This document shows positions 35,367-44,166 of a stretch of 52,970 nucleotides of DNA, one piece after another (the stretch's first letter is position 1; each line of letters begins with the position of its first letter). Position numbers and translations under genes: made by a program. The stretch comes from Acidobacteriota bacterium. Its GTDB lineage: Bacteria > Acidobacteriota > Terriglobia > Terriglobales > Acidobacteriaceae. The notes under the pieces were generated by a model. It saw nothing but the letters and a program-made list of their open reading frames with translations, was not told the origin of the DNA and ran no database searches. The stretch is taken from NCBI GenBank assembly GCA_013285705.1, contig JABDHA010000020.1, forward strand, positions 1-52,970. The letters run 5' to 3'.

Positions 35367-35876
35367 ATGCAAACTCCAAATCATCTTCAAGATCACGTTG
35401 AAACGATCGCGAAACATGAGCAGGAGTTTCAGTCCAGTCGATCAAGGGGAGAGCGGGTCGGCGACCGCGTGGCTGCCTTTGCCGGCAGCTTTCCGTTCGT
35501 CGCGATTCACGTCACTTTCTTTCTTGCATGGGTGGTCATCAACACGCTGTCCGTTGGTGGCATACGTCACTTCGATCCAATTCCCTTTCCGCTTTTGGAT
35601 ACGGGTGTCGCCCTTGAAGCCATCCTCCTTGCAAGTTTCATTCTCATGCGTCAATCGGGACTGGCGAAGCGAGCAGACGAACGAGAACATCTCATGCTGC
35701 AAATCCTTCTCCTTACAGAGAAAGAGGTGTCGGCCGTGGTTCGCATGAATCAGCAGATTGCCGAACATCTGGGTCTGCTGAGCATTTCGAAGGATGAGGA
35801 GATTAGAGAATTGGGGCGCCCGACTTCGGTGGACGCCGTGGCAGCGACTATCCAAGAAAACTTATCTGGCGAATAG
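35367..35876 (+). CDS. DUF1003 membrane protein
   Basis: A 169-residue protein with the DUF1003 layout: 'RSRGERVGDRVAAFAGSFPF' then two membrane segments ('VAIHVTFFLAWVVINTL' and 'PFPLLDTGVALEAILLASFI'), followed by 'LMRQSGLAKRADEREHLMLQ' and 'LLLTEKEVSAVVRMNQQI'. Function is not established; the cytoplasmic tail with conserved D-R-x-x-x-x-D/H residues is a family trait. It is upstream of the iron permease remnant, in a cluster of small membrane and stress genes. Confidence 0.88.
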   Translation: MQTPNHLQDHVETIAKHEQEFQSSRSRGERVGDRVAAFAGSFPFVAIHVTFFLAWVVINTLSVGGIRHFDPIPFPLLDTGVALEAILLASFILMRQSGLAKRADEREHLMLQILLLTEKEVSAVVRMNQQIAEHLGLLSISKDEEIRELGRPTSVDAVAATIQENLSGE

Positions 35877-35957
35877 CCATCGGCTTCGCGTGTTCTTTGT
35901 GTCAGGCTTCGCGTAGGCTGCTCACCCGAGTTGGAGCAGTAGTGCCGAGGTTTCAGA

Positions 35958-36408
35958 ATGTGGAGATTGGGAATGAATAAATCACCCCTGGAAATACAGA
36001 CACGGACTTCAAACGACTGGTTTGGGCAGTTTGCAGCCTCGGCATCTGGATGGTTGGGATCCAAGTGGGCATTTGCTGGAGCAGGATTGGTCATCGTGAT
36101 CTGGGCCATACTCGGTCCGATCTTCTACTTCTCCGATACCTGGCAGCTCGTAATTAACACAGGAACAACGATCGTAACCATTCTTAATGGTCTTTCTCAT
36201 TCAAAATACCCAGAATCGAGATGCCCGGGCAATCAATCTCAAGCTCAACGAGTTGATACGTTCCATTGATAAAGCACGTGACCAGATGATCGATATCGAA
36301 AACCTGAGCGATCTGGAACTCGATGAACTTCACGCGAAGTACGAAAAGATCAAGGGAATGCAATCAGCGACAAAGTCGAGCTCGTTCCGGCAAGATGGCA
36401 GATGTTAA
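35958..36408 (+). pseudogene. Low-affinity iron permease family protein, frameshifted
   Basis: Two adjacent frames together form one small membrane protein: 'DWFGQFAASASGWLGSKWAF', 'AGAGLVIVIWAILGPIFYFS' and 'TWQLVINTGTTIVTIL' in the first frame, continuing as 'MVFLIQNTQNRDARAINLKL', 'NELIRSIDKARDQMIDIENL' and 'SDLELDELHAKYEKIKG' in the second. This is the low-affinity Fe/Cu permease family pattern, where TTIVTF/L-MVFLIQNTQNRD is continuous. One extra base near 36,186 (A in CTTAATGG) breaks the frame; removing it restores the protein. Starts at 35,958 or 35,973 both have GAGG/GGAG sites 7 bp upstream. It could be a real mutation or a sequencing error. Confidence 0.82.
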
Positions 36409-36593
36409 CGACTGAGGAATTGCTGTAGAGCCTGGACCGCGACGTATCTCTTGTGTATCCGATTGTAGAGACGAACCTCGAGTTGACCTCTCCGCAATTT
36501 CGACAATCTACTGGATTTCAGATGTACATGTAAGGCCAGGATGGCTTCCGTTTCTCTTGAGACGCTCGCTTCGATTTGCAATCTGTTCATCAC
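36405..36593 (-). CDS. Small basic hypothetical protein
   Basis: About 62 residues from a GTG at 36,593 with AAGGAG 9 bp upstream; an ATG follows directly. The protein is basic and helical ('NRLQIEASVSRETEAILALH', 'SRLSKLRRGQLEVRLYNRIH') without a signal peptide or membrane segment. I do not recognise it. It ends 4 bp inside the downstream part of the convergent iron permease remnant. The good ribosome-binding site is the main support. Confidence 0.4.
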   Translation of the reverse strand: MMNRLQIEASVSRETEAILALHVHLKSSRLSKLRRGQLEVRLYNRIHKRYVAVQALQQFLSR

Positions 36594-36861
36594 GAGAAAA
36601 ATCTCCTTAAATAGGATGCAGAACCTCGTGAGAGCGTGAGAGTGCAATCTGAGATTCGATCGATCATGCTCTGTTCGGCAAGTGCTATTAGGTCACCCTT
36701 TTTGCTGCCTTGATCAAGCGAAATGCCGTGTCTTCGCCTTTGCAACTAAGTAATCGATATTTCTTGCCCTCGAGGTTGTGATAGTTCACGAAATGTCTTT
36801 CAACTTACAGGTAGATTCTCTGACTAGCGACAATAAGTCGCATCTCACTACTGAGGGTGTT

Positions 36862-37086
36862 ATGAAAACAACTACAGTAGTCGGAATTCTTCTCGTCGTC
36901 CTGGCAATCGTCGGTTTTGCCGTGGGTGGAATCAGTTTCACGCATCAGAAGAAAGACGTGGATGTGGGCCCTATTCAGCTTTCGCATAACGAGACCAGTA
37001 CCGTACCCATCTCGCCAATCTTGAGTACCATCTCCTTGATCGCCGGAGTCGGATTAGTCGTTGCTGGTGTTCGCGCTAAGGCATAG
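36862..37086 (+). CDS. Small DUF3185-like membrane protein
   Basis: The 74-residue protein starts at an ATG with GAGG 5 bp upstream. It has two membrane segments ('VVGILLVVLAIVGFAVGGI' and 'ILSTISLIAGVGLVVAGV') separated by a short polar loop ('HQKKDVDVGPIQLSHNETST'). This layout and the conserved first helix resemble DUF3185. The frame is open further upstream, but the ribosome-binding site favours this start. Function unknown. Confidence 0.65.
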   Translation: MKTTTVVGILLVVLAIVGFAVGGISFTHQKKDVDVGPIQLSHNETSTVPISPILSTISLIAGVGLVVAGVRAKA

Positions 37087-37208
37087 GTTTATATCTCATA
37101 ACTCTTCGCTTATCTTCCCTGGATCGTGGTCATTCGATCGCGTCGTTCGGTTCCTTGCAGAGAACTCCTCGACTTCCCCCAGCGTCTGCCGAGTCTTGGA
37201 GGCTCTCT

Positions 37209-38081
37209 ATGTATCACCACGTCAAGAAGCTTATGTACACCGTCACCATTGGTGACCCCGACCCGAAGTTTGGGAAGATGCTGCTGGAGCAGTTCGGAGG
37301 CGCGAACGGAGAGTTGGCGGCTGCGATGCAGTACTCAATCCAAGGGTTCAACTGTGAAGATGCAGCTCGCAAAGATCTGCTCATGGACATTGGCACCGAA
37401 GAACTGAGTCACCTGGAAGTCGTCGGAGCTCTCATTCGCATGCACCTGAAGCCAATGAAGGACGGGCGAGAAGCAGCCGAGGCCGATCCTTTAGTCGCGA
37501 TTGCTGGCGGCGGTGGCGTGGCTCTCTTTGATTCGATGGGCAACGCCTGGACGGCTGACTATCTAAAAGTGACAGGAGATTTGGCTGTCGACCTACGCAG
37601 TAATATCGCTGCTGAGGCCCGCGCAAAGATTGTGTATGAAAGGCTGATCAGCTTCACGCAGGATCAGGGTTCGAAGCAAGCCCTGCAGTTCCTGATGACT
37701 CGTGAGATCACCCACATGCGGGCGTTCACTGCAGCTCTGGACAGTATGGAGAAGCCGCAGTTCTCGGTCGGTATTATCCAACCCACACCAGGCTTGGTAG
37801 ACCAGTTCTTCAATGGCTCTACCGGCGAAAGCCAGTATGGGGAGACGGATTTCAAAGGTCCGTGGAATAGTGGAAGTGGTCTGCACACAGTGCAATCCGA
37901 GATCAAGGATGGCGAAGGTTTGGATGTCACCCCGTACGATCCGAAGCCGGGGACCGAAACAACCTCTCCTGTAGATTCAACTCCGGTTGGCGAATGGACG
38001 AATGGGGTTGGCAAGAAGCAGAAGGCACTCCATGAAGCGAAGGAGAAAGACGCAGCGAGGCATGCGACTGTCGAAGTCTGA
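37209..38081 (+). CDS. Manganese (dimanganese) catalase
   Basis: The 290-residue protein detoxifies hydrogen peroxide with a dimanganese centre. It starts 'YHHVKKLMYTVTIGDPDPKF', with GGAGG 6 bp upstream of the ATG at 37,209; the open frame upstream is not used. The ferritin-like bundle supplies the metal ligands in 'GANGELAAAMQY', 'GTEELSHLEVV', 'NIAAEARAKIVYE' and 'TREITHMRAF'. The C-terminal 100 residues are polar and extended, as in other family members, and end in a Lys/Glu-rich tail. A rho-independent terminator follows 30 bp after the stop. Confidence 0.93.
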   Translation: MYHHVKKLMYTVTIGDPDPKFGKMLLEQFGGANGELAAAMQYSIQGFNCEDAARKDLLMDIGTEELSHLEVVGALIRMHLKPMKDGREAAEADPLVAIAGGGGVALFDSMGNAWTADYLKVTGDLAVDLRSNIAAEARAKIVYERLISFTQDQGSKQALQFLMTREITHMRAFTAALDSMEKPQFSVGIIQPTPGLVDQFFNGSTGESQYGETDFKGPWNSGSGLHTVQSEIKDGEGLDVTPYDPKPGTETTSPVDSTPVGEWTNGVGKKQKALHEAKEKDAARHATVEV

Positions 38082-38109
38082 TTCGCAAATTGGCTGCTTG
38101 TCACGATGG

Positions 38110-38134
38110 AAAGACCCGCGGAAGCGGGTCTTTT
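38110..38134. terminator. Bidirectional rho-independent terminator
   Basis: AAAGACCCGC (38,110-38,119) pairs with GCGGGTCTTT (38,124-38,133) around a GGAA loop; the arm ends in T-rich (plus) or A-rich (minus) sequence. It can terminate the Mn-catalase gene and the convergent histidine kinase gene, whose stop is at 38,138. Confidence 0.85.
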
Positions 38135-38137
38135 CTA

Positions 38138-38941
38138 TCAGGCCGTCATCTTCGCCTGCTCCGGCCTGCTCACTGACGTCAGTGGAAGAGTGATACGGAA
38201 TGTAGTCCCGTTTCGCCCTGGTTTCTGGGAAGTCCGGAAACGCAACGTGCCACTGTGTTTGACAATGATTCGTTGCGATAGCCACAGACCAAGACCAGTT
38301 CCTTGAGCTTTGGTCGTCATATAGGGTTCGAAGAGCCGCTTTGTTACATGCGCAGGCATGCCACTTCCATTGTCCGAGACTGTTATATGAATCGCTTCTC
38401 CATGAGTCTTCACACGGAAAGAAAGTCTACCGCTCTCTCGCGGCAGGGCATCTAGCGCGTTCAAAATAAGATTCGAGACTACCTGCAAAATCTCTGTCCC
38501 AAAAGCTCGCGTCACGGCAGGCCGTTGAAATCTGGAGTCGACGGTTACTCCGTGTCGCGTAATCTTGTCAGCGTGCAGTTTCAAGGCTGATTCTGCGATG
38601 GCCACCAGATCCCAATCCTGTGCCTCCGCCTGCGTGCGATGAAATGTCAAAGCCTGACTTGTCACCTTGCTGAGGATGGCAAGCTGCTGCTCGATAATCC
38701 CCATGTTTTCCGAGACCAAAGCCGAATCGTCCTTGTGGGTCTTCGTTATATATACAAGATTGGTGATGGCTTCGAGCGGATTATTGACCTCGTGCATCAC
38801 CGCCCCAGCGAAGCGGCTCGCCAAAGCCATCCTCTGGCACTGCTCGAGAGTCTCTTCCACCTGCCGAAGTCTCTGCTTAAGGTCCGTCTGGCTCGCCTTA
38901 TACATGAAGGGCTCATTTCTAGTGTGGCGTGCCTGCTGCAT
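38138..38941 (-). CDS. Sensor histidine kinase without a sensory domain
   Basis: A 267-residue protein containing only a short coiled-coil lead-in ('DLKQRLRQVEETLEQCQRMA'), a HisKA phosphorylation site ('FAGAVMHEVNNPLEAITNLV') and a HATPase domain ('LQVVSNLILNALDALPRE', 'VSDNGSGMPAHVTKRLFEPY', 'GTGLGLWLSQRIIVKHSG'). No membrane segment, PAS or GAF domain is present, so it would act in the cytoplasm or depend on partners for input. No response regulator is adjacent. The start could also be an ATG 12 codons later. It faces the CheB remnant across about 45 bp, which may mean it lies at the edge of a decayed signalling locus. Confidence 0.85.
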   Translation of the reverse strand: MQQARHTRNEPFMYKASQTDLKQRLRQVEETLEQCQRMALASRFAGAVMHEVNNPLEAITNLVYITKTHKDDSALVSENMGIIEQQLAILSKVTSQALTFHRTQAEAQDWDLVAIAESALKLHADKITRHGVTVDSRFQRPAVTRAFGTEILQVVSNLILNALDALPRESGRLSFRVKTHGEAIHITVSDNGSGMPAHVTKRLFEPYMTTKAQGTGLGLWLSQRIIVKHSGTLRFRTSQKPGRNGTTFRITLPLTSVSRPEQAKMTA

Positions 38942-38987
38942 TTACAAGTCTGTCTAGTCTGAGTACGAATTAGGACTTTCGGTTGGA

Positions 38988-39794
38988 TTGATGTCGAAAT
39001 CAGGTGTGATTGGAGACGATGAATGTATACGATGCAGACCGACAAAGGATTCTGGGCGATCGCGAGGGCAGCCCATTTTTCAGGAGGACCCCGACGTCCT
39101 GATTCAGCACCTCGATCCCAGCCATCACAGCCTGTTGGCAGAGATCCTTTCCAAAGCGACCAAACTGCCGGTCGGTGAGGTCAAGTCGGGGATCAGGATA
39201 AAACCAAATCATGTGTATGTGATTCCGCCGGACGCGTTCATGGCAATTACCGCTGCCACCTTCAAACTGACACCACGAAACAAGGGTTCAGGCCAGCATC
39301 TATCGGTCAATTTCTTCATGCGCTCGCTGGCGGAAGAGCGCATGAGCGGGGCGATTGGAGTCATCCTTTCGGGCACGGGGGCCGACGCCACTCTCGGCTT
39401 AGAGCGCATCAAGGTGGAAGGAGGCATTACCTTCGCCCAGGACCCCGCAACGGCCAAGTACGATGGCATGCCACGCAGCGCCATCGATTCCGGGGGTGTG
39501 GACTTCGTTTTGCCTCCCAAAGAGATCGCGAAGGAGCTGCAAAGGATTCAACGACATCCGTATATACGCCAGGAGGAACGAGGTGCAGAAGAGCAACGCA
39601 AAGAATTGGAAGATTCCGTGGCCCCTCCTCCGCAAGAGGAGGCTTTCGCAGCCATGCTCGACCAGCTGCGAAAGGCGAGCGGGATCATAAGCCGGCTTGG
39701 GGGCTCAATTCGTGTGCGCAGCAGCGTGCGATCTGCCAAGAGCGGAACTTGTTTTTCGATTTTTCTTCCCACACAATTGCCTGGCAGAGCATAG
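38988..39794 (+). pseudogene. CheB methylesterase remnant fused to a histidine-kinase tail
   Basis: From about 39,093 the protein follows a CheB domain of CheB-CheR-type fusions: 'DVLIQHLDPSHHSLLAEILS' (catalytic His), 'NHVYVIPPDAFMAITAATF' and 'GVILSGTGADATLGLERIKV' (catalytic Asp). The preceding 35 residues are unrelated, so the block with the catalytic Ser is missing. After the linker 'EEAFAAMLDQLRKASG', which normally leads into CheR, the frame jumps at about 39,684 to 'IISRLGGSIRVRSSVRSAKS' and 'GTCFSIFLPT', the end of a histidine-kinase ATPase domain. CheR, any PAS region and most of the kinase are absent. The junction keeps the reading frame. The product is expected to be inactive. Confidence 0.8.
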
Positions 39795-40142
39795 CCCTTC
39801 TTGCCGAGACGGGGGCTTGCGCGTCGAACCGCCTGGAAATGCTCACCGGGCGAGCCGTTTCCGCTGAGTGTCTCCGCGCGTGCTCTGACCTTCGCTTCAA
39901 CTAGATGGTCTATACTGAACGGCCTACATCAGATGACTGCGCGGAGGGGCAGTAGTCACGCTCTCAGGTGCAGCCTTGAGAAAGACAGCGGCCGTCTCAG
40001 CTGCGGCCATCGTATGCGCGAGTGCCGATCTCTTCCGTGTTCCCTTGTGCTCGAAAGCGACGGTCTCGATCCCACCCCCGAAAGTAATATTCAGCACGAC
40101 ATACCTGTGGAACTTACACGATGGAGAAGGGCCAACGCCTTC

Positions 40143-40259
40143 GCTGTGGCCAAATCTATGGGACACGTTGACATAAAATCGATGGAGCCTTATCAACACC
40201 ATGAACTGGAGCCGTTGCGCGAGATCATCAATCAGCGGAACCAGCGGAAAAAATGGTGA
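40143..40259 (+). pseudogene. Tyrosine recombinase (integrase) C-terminal remnant
   Basis: The last 38 residues ('AVAKSMGHVDIKSMEPYQHH', 'ELEPLREIINQRN') match the C-terminus of phage/ICE-type tyrosine integrases, with the catalytic Tyr in EPYQH preceded by the G-H-x-D-I-K motif. The rest of the catalytic domain and the N-terminus are missing; the sequence from 39,795 to 40,142 reads through without recognisable motifs. It ends 84 bp from the 3' end of tRNA-Lys, a common integration site. Together these indicate a former integrative element. Confidence 0.7.
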
Positions 40260-40342
40260 GGTTTTTGGTCAAGTTTGGGAAAATGAAGCAAAAGGAGCAG
40301 ACGACATTCAATCGACATCTACTTGATGGAATGAGGTTTTCT

Positions 40343-40418
40343 TGGTGGACGCGGGTGGAATCGAACCACCAACCTGTCGATTAAGAGTCGAATGCTCTGC
40401 CAGTTGAGCTACGCGTCC
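40343..40418 (-). tRNA. tRNA-Lys(CTT)
   Basis: On the minus strand the 5' arm GGACGCG pairs with CGCGTCC at the 3' end; discriminator A and an encoded CCA follow. The D-loop (TAGCTCAACTGGCAGAGCA) and T-arm (GGTGGTTCGATTCCACC) are canonical. The anticodon loop reads CTCTTAA, giving anticodon CTT (40,383-40,385) for lysine. The integrase remnant lies next to its 3' end. Confidence 0.95.
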
Positions 40419-40545
40419 ACTTTGCGCAGGAGGGAAAAACTCTGCGGGACTGAAGATGAGAAGCGTTCTAAACACAAACGCTCTTCTAAAAATATAACAC
40501 AGAATTTTCAGGCGATTTCAGGCAAAGAACAGTGTCGCCAGCCAA

Positions 40546-42246
40546 TCAGAATGAGAAGGAAAGTCCGCCTTGAACACTACGCTCGGCCTGCGCAAAGTAG
40601 AGTGTGCTGCCGTCCTGTGTAACAAATGGACGATAACCTTGCGCGAGCAGATTGCGGACGTCAATCAGTGCTTCGACGCGGTAAGGCAGGATATGGCAGT
40701 GGATTGGCTGCCGCACATAGAAACTTAAATAGGGGTCCGGCAATTCTCCATTAAATGGATCGACAGCCGTGACCGTGTCTGTCGGTTGCCAGCGGTAGGA
40801 GGCGCGCCATTGCGTGCCGGCATGCTTCAATTTGCCGTTCATGCTGGCTGAAAGCATCGCGGCGCGGCGCGGATGCAGGCTGTTAATTCCTTCCTCCAGC
40901 GTTACAGGGCCAGCTAAATTATCCATCGTCAACGCGTCGCCCATGGCATAGGCCACACTGAACCAGGTATCGTCATTGATCTTGTCGCGCATCTCGGCAA
41001 GCAGGCCGTTGCTGAAGAAATTCTGCCCTGTCGCTTTGAGCAGGTCTGTGTTCGGATCGTAAAGCAGATTGCCGCTATTCCAGTCGGCGAGAGATAACGT
41101 GCCGCCGCCGCTGACCACGGGATTTTTGATGTGGTCCTGATAGAAGGTCATGCGCCAGCGCACATTGCCTTCGCGCCGCTCATAAGAGACTTCCTGATGC
41201 AAGCCATCTTCGAGCAGGAGCTGACCGTCTTTTTCCGTCAATGCAGGAGCAAGCGTTCCCTCGCGATCAATTTCATTCGCATGCTGAGCTCCCGGAGAAG
41301 TGGACACATGGTAGGAGACCTCATTGTCACCCTCACGCACGCTTACACCGGCAAACGGGTGATTCGCAAACTGATTTTCGCCGAGGTGAATGGCCTCAAC
41401 TTCGCTGCCGTATTCGGCGGAGATCCCATCCATCAGGTCCATCGTTTCCGAAGAACGCAGGACCACGGCCTGCAGGCCCTGGTCCTGCACCCCGCCTTGA
41501 ATGTCCGGACGGTCTTCAAAGGCGGCTACGGTGCGGAACGTACGGCCCGGCCCAAGCTGCCTCGCGTAGCCCACAACTGTATTCAATGAGGGGTTTTCGG
41601 CCTGACTTAAATCTGCCCGTAGGATCAGCTGTTGGCCATCGCCATTCGAGCGCTCCATCTCGAAGTCATGATGCAGCCCGCCATCTCCGAACTGGCTGGC
41701 TCCTCCACGAATGGTGATCCGGGCTTTGAGTGCCGGGACGGTTCCATCGCCGTCGGATACAACGACGAGCGGCCCATCTTCCAGCATGCGCAGCAGCGGG
41801 CGATTGGCGGAGAGGCGCAGCGTCCACGTCCAGTCATCCTGCGGCTCATCGGCCTGGCGAGGTTTGGCGGGCAGCCAGCGAAATGCCTCGTACAGTGTAT
41901 TCAGCGTAAGGTTGACGACCAGCTTGGAACTGGCGAGGACGCGAAGGTTTTCCCGCAAGGTGGGCAGGAAAAACGACCCTGACGCCTTAACGTTGTAGGT
42001 GCCGGCAGTCAGCCTGGGCAGAGAATATCGGCCGTGATCGTCGGTGAAGGTATTCGCGATGACAGCGAGGTCCGGTCCCAGCAACTCCACCAGCGCGCCT
42101 ACCTGCGGTGCGCCCTTGGCGTCGCGTACGACACCGGAGATGGCAGCAGCGGCCGCGGGACTTTCTGCGTACGCCGGCATCGCCAGCAGGGCAACCAGCA
42201 GCGCAAGCGCTGGGCCGATCTTGATTCGCAGATTTGGAACTATCAT
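40546..42246 (-). CDS. Outer-membrane protein with carboxypeptidase-regulatory-like domain
   Basis: A protein of about 566 residues from the ATG at 42,246. The signal peptide ('IGPALALLVALLAMPAYA') is followed by an Ig-like carboxypeptidase-regulatory domain ('ISGVVRDAKGAPQVGALVEL', 'DDHGRYSLPRLTAGTYNVKA'), then a long beta-rich part with alternating aromatic residues ending in 'AERSVQGGLSFSF', a terminal Phe typical of outer-membrane barrels. No plug domain is obvious. In Acidobacteriota such proteins are abundant and often TonB-dependent-receptor-like; a transport role is inference. The frame is open to 42,300, but the signal peptide supports the shorter start. Confidence 0.78.
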   Translation of the reverse strand: MIVPNLRIKIGPALALLVALLAMPAYAESPAAAAAISGVVRDAKGAPQVGALVELLGPDLAVIANTFTDDHGRYSLPRLTAGTYNVKASGSFFLPTLRENLRVLASSKLVVNLTLNTLYEAFRWLPAKPRQADEPQDDWTWTLRLSANRPLLRMLEDGPLVVVSDGDGTVPALKARITIRGGASQFGDGGLHHDFEMERSNGDGQQLILRADLSQAENPSLNTVVGYARQLGPGRTFRTVAAFEDRPDIQGGVQDQGLQAVVLRSSETMDLMDGISAEYGSEVEAIHLGENQFANHPFAGVSVREGDNEVSYHVSTSPGAQHANEIDREGTLAPALTEKDGQLLLEDGLHQEVSYERREGNVRWRMTFYQDHIKNPVVSGGGTLSLADWNSGNLLYDPNTDLLKATGQNFFSNGLLAEMRDKINDDTWFSVAYAMGDALTMDNLAGPVTLEEGINSLHPRRAAMLSASMNGKLKHAGTQWRASYRWQPTDTVTAVDPFNGELPDPYLSFYVRQPIHCHILPYRVEALIDVRNLLAQGYRPFVTQDGSTLYFAQAERSVQGGLSFSF

Positions 42247-42408
42247 CGTCACCGATTTTCGTTCGTCACCAGGATCGGTCGACAATTTCCCGGACTTCAT
42301 TTCGATTGTCCGGGAAACGTCAAGCGACCCTCATACTCCTGGCCGTTTGCCCCAAAATTATGATTCTTTACGACTCGCAGCTCTGACGGCTGCTGAGCCT
42401 GTCCTGCA

Positions 42409-44166
42409 CTACTCCACGGTAAATGGCGCCGACTGAGCAATCGCCTGGTTGGAGACGCTGTCATTTACCTTGATATTGATTTGATACTTGCCCGGTTGAA
42501 GATTGGCAAGGGGGACGCTCCGTTCCAGTGTGACCTGATCCGAACCGGCGCTCAATTTCTTTGAGTCTTCCTGCATGTCGAGGACGGCTTTGTTTGAGCC
42601 CAAATCGATAATTTGATATTGAATGGTCGCGGAATTCTGCTTGCTTTTCTCGTCAATTCCTAAGTTATACACCTGCATCCAGAAATTCAGCTTTTGCGAC
42701 CGCTGGAACGATGCCGGAATTGTAGGATTCGACGTGACCGCTGGCAAGAGTTTTGTATTGCCGATCACGAAATTTCCTGCACCAATTTCTTTCGACGGCA
42801 CCAGCTCCATGCGGCTGGCAAGAATCAGCGAAGAAACCGCCAATTTGTCGTCATCATACTTGGGGACATTCACGGCCTGCGCCCAGACACCGAGGTGATC
42901 CGGGTTGTTTACATCCTTTACCCCGACGTCGACACGATAGCGGCCGGGGCGCAGCGGAAGCGCCTTCCAATAGAGCTGTTTATTGTCGAGCGTCTTTGTC
43001 AGCAGTTCGGCCGGTACTTCCACCTGTACTGTCTCTTCGAAGCTCTGCACAACCTTGCCGGTGATCGTCGAGACACGGCCGATGATGTGGACTTCGCCCG
43101 TAGATACGCCATCTTTAGTGTTGAAAGTGATGTCACGATTCTTGATCTGCAGCGTAACCGGCACGAGCACTGTGTCTTCCGTCACCTTGACGTAGTCCGT
43201 GCGAACGTCGAAGGGGAAGAATGGGCCGTTCATCAGCTTGTGGTTTGTCATGAACGACTCAAGCTGGAGGTCCTTGAACTTGATGACCGGAGGAGCCTGC
43301 AGTTTCGCGTATTGCTCAAGGCGGTCAAACTGCTTGCTCTGCTGCATGCTGGACATCGGACCGGTGCCCAGCGACTCCAGGCCGCCATGGAAGCGGTCTG
43401 CCTGCTTGGCCATGCCCATCTGCTCGTATAGTGTCTGACCCGCGCCGGGAACGTGCAGCAGCGCGTCTTTCTCCGAGCGGTCGATGGTCATGTGGTAGTC
43501 GCCGCACATGCAGGTGTCGACGAATTCGATGTCGATGTTTTCGCCGATGCCTTCGAGATAGCGATAATGCCAGGTCTCGAACGGATAGGTCGAGGTCGTG
43601 CCGCCGCCTTCATCCATGGGGCGATCATAGGTGCCGCCGCTCGGATGCGAATCGATGCTGTCCGGCTTGCCATAGGAGATATACATGTGGCCGCGGTCTG
43701 TCTTCCAGCCTGGCTTGCCGGCAGCGAAATGTTCGTTCGAATACTCGATGCGGCGATAGTGCTCTTCGCGGAACTCATTTTCCGGAGAATCGGGATTAGG
43801 GTTGCGGCGCTGCCAGAAGGCTTCGATGAAAGCATCGCGCTCTTCATCGTTGCTGAGGCTCTTGAATGCCTTCAGTTCCTGATCGGTGATGATCCAGTGC
43901 ACGTCCTGATCGACCCACTTTTTGTAGGGGCCTTTCAACTCCTGCTTCAGCTCTTTCTGTTGCTTGAAGCGCTCCTTATCAGGAAGCTGGCGCTTGAGCG
44001 GATCGTCCGTGGAAGCATCCGGTGTCGAAGAGTTCTGGCCGCTAGCTTGCGAGGACGATGGCCGGGTCTGTAACTGAGGATCGCTTTGCGTCGTCGACTG
44101 TGCCTGCGAAATCGCGAAAGCTCCGAGGGAGATCGCGAGAAATAATGGAATACGGCCCTTCAACAT
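42409..44166 (-). CDS. Secreted GWxTD-domain protein
   Basis: The 585-residue protein has an N-terminal signal peptide ('RIPLFLAISLGAFAISQAQS'), a Ser/Gln-rich linker, and the GWxTD domain: 'YKKWVDQDVHWIITDQELKA', 'EAFWQRRNPNPDSPENEFRE' and 'AGKPGWKTDRGHMYISYGKP'. The C-terminal half is beta-rich, with 'DLGSNKAVLDMQEDSKKLSA' and 'LANLQPGKYQINIKVNDSVS', probably Ig-like modules. GWxTD proteins are characteristic of Acidobacteriota; function is not established. It is divergent from the MacA-like gene, with about 280 bp between them. Confidence 0.88.
   Translation of the reverse strand: MLKGRIPLFLAISLGAFAISQAQSTTQSDPQLQTRPSSSQASGQNSSTPDASTDDPLKRQLPDKERFKQQKELKQELKGPYKKWVDQDVHWIITDQELKAFKSLSNDEERDAFIEAFWQRRNPNPDSPENEFREEHYRRIEYSNEHFAAGKPGWKTDRGHMYISYGKPDSIDSHPSGGTYDRPMDEGGGTTSTYPFETWHYRYLEGIGENIDIEFVDTCMCGDYHMTIDRSEKDALLHVPGAGQTLYEQMGMAKQADRFHGGLESLGTGPMSSMQQSKQFDRLEQYAKLQAPPVIKFKDLQLESFMTNHKLMNGPFFPFDVRTDYVKVTEDTVLVPVTLQIKNRDITFNTKDGVSTGEVHIIGRVSTITGKVVQSFEETVQVEVPAELLTKTLDNKQLYWKALPLRPGRYRVDVGVKDVNNPDHLGVWAQAVNVPKYDDDKLAVSSLILASRMELVPSKEIGAGNFVIGNTKLLPAVTSNPTIPASFQRSQKLNFWMQVYNLGIDEKSKQNSATIQYQIIDLGSNKAVLDMQEDSKKLSAGSDQVTLERSVPLANLQPGKYQINIKVNDSVSNQAIAQSAPFTVE

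Noticed and set aside
39924-40202. Minus-strand frame of 92 residues in the decayed region near tRNA-Lys
   Set aside because: Contains a stretch that looks protein-like, but no start signal or family could be assigned, and it overlaps the integrase remnant.
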